Both the position numbers and the translations under genes were made by a program. Shown piece after piece: positions 1-5,307 of a stretch of 6,962 nt of DNA (within the stretch, counting starts at the first letter, position 1; each line of letters begins with the position of its first letter). The DNA comes from Acidobacteriaceae bacterium (GTDB lineage: Bacteria > Acidobacteriota > Terriglobia > Terriglobales > Acidobacteriaceae). The stretch is taken from positions 1,761 through 8,722 of the forward strand of contig PLKU01000345.1 in NCBI GenBank assembly GCA_003140705.1, read 5' to 3'. The notes beneath the pieces are model-generated. The model ran no database searches, had not been told where the DNA came from, and worked only from the letters and a program-made list of their open reading frames with translations.

Positions 1-725
1 TAGCGTCTGCCCTCGTCTTCGATCGCCAGGTACTGCTCCTGCCGCGCCAGCTCTGAGAGCGCATCCACCAGGGTCACCGGAGCACCGGATGCAACTGTCA
101 GCATTCGATCCAAAATCTCCATCACCTTTGGCGTGAACACATGGATTCCGAAAAAGCAAAGATAGTAACCTGCGCGAATCCCGGGCACCAGCAGGCGTCT
201 CTCCGCCTCGGTCGGCGTTGGTTTTTCAATCACCGTATCTACACGGTACAGGTCGCTGCGCGACGGTATTCGCCGTCCGCCAACGGTCCCGTAGCGCGGC
301 AACAGGCTCTCCCGCGTGGGTTGTACGCCGCTTACCGAGCAGCGTTCCGTTTGCGCAAGCTCCACCATGCGTTGAGCAGAAGGCTTCTGCGCGTTGCTGA
401 TGTAGAGATGGTCGCCCACCATGTGCAGGAACGGCTCTCCATCTGTGAACGCCCGGGCGCAATGGATGGCATGACCGTATCCGCGGGGTTCCGGCTGGGG
501 GATAAACTGGACAGAAGGTGCATGAGTCCCGGCGGCTTGCGCATATGGCGCTTCATCGCCCGGCCACACAATCACGGCAATCTCCTCGGCGCCCGCCGCA
601 AGAGATTGTTCTATAAGAATCGAGAGCAGTGACTTCTTGTTGCCGTCGCCGTCAATAAGGGTCTGAAGTGGAAGCTCACGCTGAGACCGCGCAGCGGCGG
701 TGATAATGGCTTTCCTGACTAACAA
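1..725 (-). CDS. GalU-like sugar-1-phosphate nucleotidyltransferase, N-terminal part (runs off left edge)
   Basis: The minus-strand frame is open from base 725 to the window edge (241 codons, C-terminus missing). Proteins of this fold join a sugar 1-phosphate to an NTP, giving an NDP-sugar such as UDP-glucose for envelope polysaccharides, in the cytoplasm. The N-terminus has the expected beta-strand (KAIITAA, residues 5-11). [12 protein letters not shown] (80-91) matches the GalU nucleotide-binding segment, GDH (104-106) sits where the metal-binding Asp is expected, PRYGTV is at 143-148 and EKP (167-169) holds the sugar-phosphate-binding Lys. The start is TTG at 725, chosen because GGAG (734-731) lies 5 bases upstream and the core strand begins at once. 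Odd: the usual glycine-rich GxGTR loop reads AARSQR (11-16) and is followed by LPLQTL, so this is a divergent subfamily and its sugar and nucleotide cannot be named. It is divergent from the xer pair. The fold is confident; the substrate is not. Confidence 0.85.
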   Translation of the reverse strand, partial: MLVRKAIITAAARSQRELPLQTLIDGDGNKKSLLSILIEQSLAAGAEEIAVIVWPGDEAPYAQAAGTHAPSVQFIPQPEPRGYGHAIHCARAFTDGEPFLHMVGDHLYISNAQKPSAQRMVELAQTERCSVSGVQPTRESLLPRYGTVGGRRIPSRSDLYRVDTVIEKPTPTEAERRLLVPGIRAGYYLCFFGIHVFTPKVMEILDRMLTVASGAPVTLVDALSELARQEQYLAIEDEGRR

Positions 726-753
726 GGCAGCTCCTGCGTGTAGTTTACCACGA

Positions 754-768
754 TAGGTCTTGGACCTA
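754..768. repeat. Perfect 6-bp inverted repeat with 3-base centre
   Basis: TAGGTC-TTG-GACCTA is an exact inverted repeat ending 29 bases upstream of the TTG start of the GalU-like gene. On that gene's strand it would be a small hairpin in the 5' untranslated region, or a dyad operator overlapping the promoter. No U-tract follows on either strand, so it is not a terminator. The symmetry is seen directly; the role is unknown. Confidence 0.5.
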
Positions 769-868
769 GCGCCTGCTCCGAATGGGGTGATTGGCTCAAA
801 TTCGATGGGGATGCGTGCGCGCCAAATCCTATACTCCCCGCAATCTTTTGCCGCTGCAAGAACCCGGT

Positions 869-936
869 CATCGTCCTTCCTGGAGACCGACGGATGACTC
901 TATCGCGCGGTCGGATGATTTCCTCCATCGTCCTTC
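869..936. repeat. Short direct repeats in the intergenic region
   Basis: CATCGTCCTTC occurs at 869-879 and again at 926-936. Between the copies, CGGATGA occurs at 891-897 and 912-918, 21 bases apart (two helical turns). The spacing is what tandem half-sites of a DNA-binding protein would show, but repeats this short can arise by chance. No protein or function can be assigned. Confidence 0.3.
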
Positions 937-1098
937 TAATCTCCCTTTCCTGCTCAATCTGGTCACCTGCACAGGCGTCGCGCTGGAAGTGATGAAATTC
1001 AGTCCAATTGAGACATGGAAGATGCCGCACCACAACAGCTGGGGTTAATGAAGTTGATTCCTTGATGAACGTGGTACGGCGCCCCGGGCCACGCCGGT

Positions 1099-2163
1099 TT
1101 GAACGTCTCCCACACGCGGATAATCAAGAGTGTGGACAGCGTACGCAATCTCTCGCTCCTGAAGGACTACCAGGCATACCTGCGTGTGGAAAAGGGGCTG
1201 CGTCCACTCACCTGTGAAGCCTACGACAGTGATTTGAAAACATTTGCCGAGTTCCTTGATGGCCGGCACGGTGTGCTTTTGACGGCTGCCCAGGAAGATG
1301 TAGCGGCATTTCTTGAACATCTCCGGGAGCACGGCATCGATTCCCGCTCTTCCGCCCGCAAGTTGAGCTGTCTGCGCGGCTTCTACAAGTGGCTGCTCCT
1401 CGACCGCCGCATCCACCACGACCCCACTGTGAACATAGAGTCGCCCAAAGCGTGGAAAGTGCTTCCCAAGTCCCTTGCCGAGCTTGAAGTGGAAGAGATG
1501 CTGGAGCGGGCTTCAATGGCCACATCGCATCCACATGCCAACGCCACTGTGCTCCGCGACCGGGCAATTCTTGAACTGCTCTATGCCGGCGGGTTGCGTG
1601 TCTCTGAAGTCACATCACTGTCTACCGGCGACCTTGCGCTGGACTCCGGTCACGTGAAGGTCCGCGGCAAAGGCGACAAAGAGCGCATTGTGCCTGTAGG
1701 GCGCTCAGCTCTTGAGGCGATGGAGATCTATCTGCGTGAGGGCCGTCCGCACCTGGCACGCATCAGTTCGGCAGGGAAAGGCAACCTCGCTCGTCAGGAT
1801 GCCACCCGGCTCTTTCTGTCCATGCGTGGCATGCCGCTTACGCGTCAATGGATCTGGCACCTCGTGAAGTCGGCAAACGGTGCAGCCAGCCCGCATCGCC
1901 TGCGCCACAGTTGCGCTACCCACATGGTGGAGCATGGCGCCGATCTGCGCAGTGTGCAGCTCCTGTTAGGGCACGCCGACATATCCACCACGCAGGTTTA
2001 TACGCACCTTGCACTGGGACGATTGAAGGCCGTGCATCGCGAGCATCATCCGCGAGGTCGCCGACAGGGAACTGAGGCTGAGACGAAACCTGGTACGGAG
2101 CGCGGCGCCGGTCTCCGTCTTGTGGGTCGTGGAGACGCAGTTGTGGGCGGGAAAAAGCCATGA
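1099..2163 (+). CDS. xerD: Tyrosine site-specific recombinase, XerD-like
   Basis: 354 residues from TTG 1099. The family breaks and rejoins DNA through a 3'-phosphotyrosine; XerC and XerD together resolve chromosome dimers at dif. An N-terminal SAM-like core-binding domain (about 18-105; [12 protein letters not shown] at 23-34) precedes the catalytic domain (about 125-318). All catalytic residues are visible: R167, K191, H266, R269, H292 and nucleophile Y301. The end of the core ([14 protein letters not shown], then [11 protein letters not shown]) is closer to E. coli XerD than to XerC. E. coli XerD is 298 residues; here about 34 extra, Gly/Arg/Lys-rich residues follow HHPRG. TTG 1099 has only a weak Shine-Dalgarno; GTG 1132 (preceded by AAGAG) is an alternative that fits the family's N-terminus better. 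The stop overlaps the next start by ATGA, so translation is probably coupled. An unrelated integrase of the same family cannot be excluded. Confidence 0.9.
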   Translation: MNVSHTRIIKSVDSVRNLSLLKDYQAYLRVEKGLRPLTCEAYDSDLKTFAEFLDGRHGVLLTAAQEDVAAFLEHLREHGIDSRSSARKLSCLRGFYKWLLLDRRIHHDPTVNIESPKAWKVLPKSLAELEVEEMLERASMATSHPHANATVLRDRAILELLYAGGLRVSEVTSLSTGDLALDSGHVKVRGKGDKERIVPVGRSALEAMEIYLREGRPHLARISSAGKGNLARQDATRLFLSMRGMPLTRQWIWHLVKSANGAASPHRLRHSCATHMVEHGADLRSVQLLLGHADISTTQVYTHLALGRLKAVHREHHPRGRRQGTEAETKPGTERGAGLRLVGRGDAVVGGKKP

Positions 2164-3137
2164 ATGCAACCATGGCTCCGATTGCTGCGCATTCGATCGG
2201 TGCGCTCGTCGCTGACTACCTTCGCGTTCTTGCCAATGAGCGCGGCGCTTCGGCGAATACCCTCCGTGCCTATCAACGCGAATTGCACAACTTTGTGGCT
2301 TTTATCGCCGAGCGCTCCGGTCTGGAACAGAGTGTTGAGCGCGTTGAGCACACTGACATCCGGGCCTACCTCGGCACACTCTATGACCGCGGCCTTTCCA
2401 AGGCGTCGGCGGCCAGAGCGCTCGCGGCCATTCGCAGTTGGTTCAAATGGCTTGCTCGGGCGGGATACCTCGATCAAAATGCAGCCTCGCTCGTGTCCAC
2501 GCCTCGCTTGCCCAAGCATCTCCCGCGCGTCCCCTCGATTGAACAAATGAATCGGGTTGTGGACTCGGTCAGCGAAGATGCGGCCACCTGGCCGGCGCGC
2601 GACCGGGCCATCCTGGAGATGCTGTACGGCTGCGGTATTCGAAACGCGGAGTTGACCGGCCTCAATCTTGAGGACATTCACTGGGCCAATGAGGCGGTTC
2701 TGGTCCGCGGAAAAGGCCAGAAGCAGCGCTATGTGCCACTCGCCGACACCGCAGCCGAAGCCCTGCGTTCCTATCTCACCGAGCGATCAGCGCGACTGGC
2801 AGCTTCCACAGGTGAGAAGGCGAGAACGACCCCCGCCCTATTCATCAACCTGCAGTTGCGCGGGCTTGCCACAGCTGGCGGTCAGGCGCGTCTCACCACA
2901 CGCAGTGTCGGTCGCATCGTCAAGCGGATCGCCATTGGCCGCGGGCTCTCCGCAGATGTGCATCCGCACACGCTTCGCCACGCTTTCGGCACACATCTGC
3001 TTGAGGAAGGCGCCGACCTGCGCGCAATTCAGGAGCTTCTCGGCCATGAGCGGCTCTCCACCACGCAGCGATACACCCAGCTCACCACGGCTCAATTGAC
3101 CCAGGTTTATGACAAGACTCATCCGCGGGCCAAGTAG
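2160..3137 (+). CDS. xerC: Tyrosine site-specific recombinase, XerC-like
   Basis: 325 residues, close to the 298 of E. coli XerC. A core-binding domain (about 12-105; [19 protein letters not shown] at 24-42) is followed by the catalytic domain (about 125-325). Catalytic residues are complete: R161, K185, H270, R273, H296 and nucleophile Y305. The end ([19 protein letters not shown], then [10 protein letters not shown]) is characteristic of XerC, whose E. coli member ends in a near-identical VYD-HPRAK tail. It starts at ATG 2160, overlapping the stop of the XerD-like gene, behind GGGCGGGA; ATG 2172 is an alternative. XerC normally pairs with XerD at dif, taking turns in strand exchange under FtsK control at the septum. 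Coding both partners side by side is not the E. coli arrangement. No dif-like 28-mer was seen in the window. The fold and chemistry are sure; the exact role as cellular XerC is inferred. Confidence 0.9.
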   Translation: MNATMAPIAAHSIGALVADYLRVLANERGASANTLRAYQRELHNFVAFIAERSGLEQSVERVEHTDIRAYLGTLYDRGLSKASAARALAAIRSWFKWLARAGYLDQNAASLVSTPRLPKHLPRVPSIEQMNRVVDSVSEDAATWPARDRAILEMLYGCGIRNAELTGLNLEDIHWANEAVLVRGKGQKQRYVPLADTAAEALRSYLTERSARLAASTGEKARTTPALFINLQLRGLATAGGQARLTTRSVGRIVKRIAIGRGLSADVHPHTLRHAFGTHLLEEGADLRAIQELLGHERLSTTQRYTQLTTAQLTQVYDKTHPRAK

Positions 3138-3175
3138 CAATCCATCGATCCAAGCACTAGCTCTGCCAGCCCGGA

Positions 3176-3982
3176 TCATCTGGTAGATTTCGCCGCTTCG
3201 ATGGCCGCGTCGAGCTCATTTCTGAACTCAGCTTCAAGCTCGCTCTGGAACGCCTCGCGGAATAATCCTTTGCGGCTGAGGTACTTCTCCATATTCAGGA
3301 TCGGATCGCCAGAATTGTGGCGGTCTGTCCTGCATTCGATCAACGTAGGTCCGTTTCCAATGCGTGCGTGCGCGATGGCCTCGGAGGCGACGCGGTAAAC
3401 GGCTACAACATCTTTGCCATCCACGTTGATCGTGGGCAGTCCATGAGCGTTTTTCTTGAGAGGGACGTGATTCCAGGAGAGAAAGATCATGGGCAGGTCA
3501 TTCAGCGTGGCAACACTGAGGGCCTTTCGCCAGGAATCGAGCGACCCTGATATGCCGCACAGTGCCACGGCGATCACCTTATTGTTCGCCTGCTTGTTGG
3601 CTTTGGCGGCCTCGGTGGCGCTCTTGAAAGGATCCGCATTCCTTGATGCTTGAGGGCTCGAATTCAAGAGCCCATTGAACAAGGTCTCAAGCGGCAACCC
3701 GTTGATAAAAAATGGGACGACGTTCCCGGGATTGGTGGCAATATGGTCTCCGGGCAGCAAGTCCATTGCGAGTCCGACCATGGCAGCTTCCTGCCCAAAG
3801 GAAGCATGATTGCCCTTTAACTTGTTTTGTTGAATGATGATACGGGAGCGGTCCTCGATTATCCGGCACTTGAGCATGGTGGCGTACAGCTGCAGCAGCT
3901 TTTCGTTCGAAATCAGCGAGAAGCCGTTCTGCACGGAGGGCGCCGGGCTTGAGACAGTTTTTTCCCGCAATCTGGGCGTCAT
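3176..3982 (-). CDS. Short E1-alpha-like protein of the 2-oxoacid dehydrogenase family with eroded ThDP motif
   Basis: 268 residues, against roughly 320-400 for E1-alpha subunits, which decarboxylate a 2-oxoacid with thiamine diphosphate as a heterotetramer with E1-beta. Family signs: KCRIIEDR (38-45), FGQEAAMVG (62-70) followed by LLPGDHIATN (75-84), and KALSVATLNDLPMIFLSWN (153-171), which matches the EALN...LPVVFV.EN part of the ThDP motif, then GPTLIECRTDR (211-221). Oddities: the motif's GDG reads C142-G143-I144 and its second Asn is H172, so both side-chain Mg ligands are replaced. The stretch between about 105 and 135 is short and lacks the usual mid-domain His/Gly-rich loop, and the GHS loop near 221 is altered. 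No E1-beta gene is visible. Start ATG 3982, with GAGG 11 bases upstream. It converges on xerC and diverges from the cys leader. Homology is confident; classical E1 activity is doubtful, and a structural or regulatory role is possible. Confidence 0.8.
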   Translation of the reverse strand: MTPRLREKTVSSPAPSVQNGFSLISNEKLLQLYATMLKCRIIEDRSRIIIQQNKLKGNHASFGQEAAMVGLAMDLLPGDHIATNPGNVVPFFINGLPLETLFNGLLNSSPQASRNADPFKSATEAAKANKQANNKVIAVALCGISGSLDSWRKALSVATLNDLPMIFLSWNHVPLKKNAHGLPTINVDGKDVVAVYRVASEAIAHARIGNGPTLIECRTDRHNSGDPILNMEKYLSRKGLFREAFQSELEAEFRNELDAAIEAAKSTR

Positions 3983-4025
3983 AGGAAAGGGGACCTCACC
4001 GGTAGTTTGGATTGTAAATGGAACA

Positions 4026-4051
4026 GGAAAAGACGGATGGCTCGTCTTTCC
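4026..4051. repeat. Inverted repeat in the divergent E1-alpha-like/cys intergenic region
   Basis: AAAGACG (4029-4035) and CGTCTTT (4043-4049) are perfect inverted repeats around a 7-base centre. GG/CC extends the stem beyond a bulged A. It lies 44 bases upstream of the E1-alpha-like ATG. There is no following U-tract in either direction, so it is more likely an operator dyad or a 5'-UTR hairpin than a terminator. Symmetry is observed; the function is a guess. Confidence 0.4.
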
Positions 4052-4135
4052 AAGGTTGCCTTGTCAAATTACAGTTTTGTTCCCGGGACGCTCATTTCCA
4101 GGGCCCTGCCGTACATCGTGGCCAGAAAGCAGGAT

Positions 4136-4164
4136 TTGTGCCGGAAACGGAATCTTGCTAGTAT
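4136..4164 (+). promoter_or_regulatory. Candidate sigma70-type promoter for leader-cysDN
   Basis: TTGTGC (4136-4141), 17 bases, then TAGTAT (4159-4164) gives a -35/-10 pair at ideal spacing with 3/6 and 4/6 consensus matches. A start site about 7 bases after the -10 falls near 4171, only a few bases before the ATG of the leader peptide (4175). The peptide would then be translated from a leaderless or nearly leaderless RNA. Moderate match only; other promoters further upstream are possible. Confidence 0.45.
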
Positions 4165-4174
4165 GGATGGAGTG

Positions 4175-4243
4175 ATGAAACGCGCATCCCATAGCTGCAC
4201 TTGTTGTTGCCTGTCGAACATCTTCGACGGGTGTACGAACTAG
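4175..4243 (+). CDS. Cysteine-rich leader peptide (upstream ORF of cysD)
   Basis: A 22-codon ORF ending at TAG 4241-4243, 107 bases before cysD. It encodes five Cys codons: 4196, the run 4202/4205/4208 (CTCCC in context) and 4232 near the end. Peptides like this work as sensors, not products: the ribosome stalls on the Cys run when charged tRNA-Cys is low. Cysteine-rich upstream ORFs with a poly-Cys tract are known in mycobacteria before sulfur genes; here the downstream gene makes the first enzyme of sulfate assimilation. An in-frame ATG at 4163 would add four residues, but it sits inside the proposed -10 box, so 4175 is preferred. A GGATGGAG stretch (4165-4172) lies just upstream, too close to be a good ribosome site unless the message is near-leaderless. 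The same frame stays open back to 4007, but that part shows no domain. Identity rests on composition, position and the RNA pairings that begin in its last codons. Confidence 0.7.
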   Translation: MKRASHSCTCCCLSNIFDGCTN

Positions 4244-4368
4244 TCTCTGATCTCCCAGCACAATCGATCAAGAAGACACCCGTAGCTGAATGGCCGGGTT
4301 TGTCTCCCCTTGTGACCGGCTTTCAGCCTTCAATCTCGAATTGAGGTCTCATGCCGGTAGCTGAAAGC
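4227..4368 (+). promoter_or_regulatory. Predicted cysteine-responsive translational attenuator of cysD
   Basis: Four overlapping complementarities form a chain. 0:1 is ACGGGTGT (4227-4234, last codons of the leader ORF) with ACACCCGT (4276-4283), 8 bp perfect. 1:2 is GACACCCG (4275-4282) with CGGGTTTGTC (4295-4304), 8 bp with a 2-base bulge. 2:3 is GCTGAATGGCCGG (4285-4297) with CCGGCTTTCAGC (4316-4327), 12 bp including one G-U and one bulge. 3:4 is GCTTTCAGC (4319-4327) with GCTGAAAGC (4360-4368), 9 bp perfect, enclosing the cysD Shine-Dalgarno and ATG. 0:1 is compatible with 2:3, and 1:2 with 3:4, giving two alternative states. A ribosome stalled at 4202-4210 leaves segment 0 free (open state); one at the stop codon 4241 covers it (closed state). 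No U-run follows any stem, so control of translation rather than termination is inferred. No folding program was run. Confidence 0.6.
4328..4346 (+). promoter_or_regulatory. cysD ribosome binding site inside a small hairpin
   Basis: The Shine-Dalgarno GAGG (4343-4346) lies 4 bases before ATG 4351. CTTCAAT (4328-4334) can pair with ATTGAGG (4340-4346), 7 bp with one G-U and a 5-base loop, covering the site directly. This hairpin nests in the loop of stem 3:4 and could stack on it. It does not strictly require 3:4, so some basal masking is possible in both states. Confidence 0.45.
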
Positions 4369-5307
4369 GAAACACCTTCAATCCTGTCCGCAAGAAGCGC
4401 TCCCTCCGGGCGGCGGTTGAGTCACCTGCGCCTGCTTGAGGCCGAGAGCTTGCATATCCTGCGTGAAGTGGCTTCCGAGTTCGAGCGCCCTGTGATGCTC
4501 TATTCCATCGGCAAAGACTCCTCGGTGATGTTACGGCTTGCGCAGAAGGCCTTTTACCCAGGGCCGATTCCGTTCCCCCTCTTGCATGTCGATACGGGGT
4601 TCAAATTTGCGGAGATGCTTACCTTCCGCGATGAGATGGCTCGTTCAGTTGGCGCAGAGTTGCTTGTGTGGCGGAATGAAGCCGCCATTGCAGCCGGTAC
4701 CAACCCGATTGCCCTCGATACCAAGCGCTGCTGCGGGCTGCTGAAGACACAGGCCCTCCTCGACGCGCTCCGGCACTATAACTTCGACGCGGCATTTGGC
4801 GGAGCTCGGCGCGATGAAGAGAAGTCGCGCGCCAAGGAGCGGATCTATTCCTTCCGCGACGGCGCCGGTCAGTGGGATCCAAAGAATCAGCGACCTGAAT
4901 TGTGGAATCTCTACAACGCGCGAGTTCATCCCGGCGAAAGCATTCGAGTCTTTCCGCTGTCGAATTGGACCGAGATGGACGTTTGGCAGTACATCCACGA
5001 AGAGGAGATTCCGGTGGTGGACCTGTATTTCGCGAGGGAACGTCCGATGTATTTGCGCGGCGACGGCCTCTTGCCGATTGAACAGGATTTTGTCGCCCGC
5101 ATCGGCGAGAAGCCGCAGATGGTCAAGTCGCGGCTGCGCTCACTGGGGTGCAGCCCCTGCACGGGCGCTATCCGTTCCGATGCCGCCACCATCCCCGACA
5201 TCATTGCTGAGCTCATCTCGTTTCGCTCATCGGAGCGCGCAAACCGCGTGATCGATCACGACCAGGAAGGCTCCATGGAGCTCAAAAAGCGAGAGGGTTA
5301 TTTCTAA
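4351..5307 (+). CDS. cysD: Sulfate adenylyltransferase subunit 2 (CysD)
   Basis: 318 residues (E. coli CysD has 302). This is the catalytic subunit of ATP sulfurylase, which forms adenosine 5'-phosphosulfate (APS) and pyrophosphate from ATP and sulfate in the cytoplasm; CysN couples GTP hydrolysis to drive it. The PP-loop of the N-type ATP pyrophosphatase fold is SIGKDS (52-57), preceded by [16 protein letters not shown] (29-44) and followed by FPLLHVDTG (75-83). [20 protein letters not shown] (149-168) and the C-terminal [12 protein letters not shown] (307-318) are hallmark CysD segments; GCSPCTGAI (266-274) is also present. The first 22 or so residues precede the usual start of homology. 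ATG 4351 is chosen for its GAGG site; TTG 4417 (before [10 protein letters not shown]) is a weaker alternative. The first codons contain segment 4 of the proposed attenuator, so this N-terminal extension may be shaped by RNA pairing. cysN begins directly after the stop codon. Confidence 0.97.
   Translation: MPVAESETPSILSARSAPSGRRLSHLRLLEAESLHILREVASEFERPVMLYSIGKDSSVMLRLAQKAFYPGPIPFPLLHVDTGFKFAEMLTFRDEMARSVGAELLVWRNEAAIAAGTNPIALDTKRCCGLLKTQALLDALRHYNFDAAFGGARRDEEKSRAKERIYSFRDGAGQWDPKNQRPELWNLYNARVHPGESIRVFPLSNWTEMDVWQYIHEEEIPVVDLYFARERPMYLRGDGLLPIEQDFVARIGEKPQMVKSRLRSLGCSPCTGAIRSDAATIPDIIAELISFRSSERANRVIDHDQEGSMELKKREGYF

Larger units (their letters stand above)
726..1098. other. Non-coding gap between divergent galU-like and xerD-like genes
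   Basis: About 370 bases with no credible gene. Short frames exist on both strands, but none shows a recognisable domain. It must hold the promoters for both flanking genes, but I see no well-spaced -35/-10 pair that I would defend. It contains a perfect inverted repeat near the nucleotidyltransferase start (754-768) and short direct repeats (869-936), listed separately. No tRNA or terminator was recognised. Confidence 0.6.

Noticed and set aside
141..632. A 163-codon plus-strand ORF
   Set aside because: It is antisense to the GalU-like gene, whose recognisable motifs show the minus strand is coding. The product is rich in Arg and resembles nothing.
719..1033. A 104-codon minus-strand ORF upstream of the GalU-like gene
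   Set aside because: No recognisable family, no clear ribosome site, and it overlaps the well-supported TTG start of the nucleotidyltransferase in another frame.
3138..3175. Bidirectional terminator between the convergent xerC-like and E1-alpha-like genes
   Set aside because: Only a GATCC/GGATC stem with a loop of more than 20 bases and no U-tract is seen.
726..3175. A dif or attachment site near the recombinases
   Set aside because: No 28-base sequence resembling dif, and no flanking direct repeat suggesting an integrated element, was found.
4062..4067. Perfect TTGACA on the minus strand as -35 of the E1-alpha-like gene
   Set aside because: No acceptable -10 lies 16-19 bases downstream. 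TACAAT (4016-4011) is a good -10 but too far away and has no -35 of its own.
4007..4243. A 78-codon ORF ending with the Cys-rich stretch
   Set aside because: The first 52 codons show no domain or good start, and the frame crosses the likely promoter. Only the last 22 codons are kept as the leader peptide.
4275..4350. Rho-independent terminator in the cysD leader
   Set aside because: The 2:3 stem is strong but is followed by CTTCAATC, with no U-tract. Translational control fits better.
4244..4350. A metabolite riboswitch (such as a SAM riboswitch) before cysD
   Set aside because: I could not match the conserved core of any riboswitch class, and the pairings are explained by a leader-peptide attenuator.
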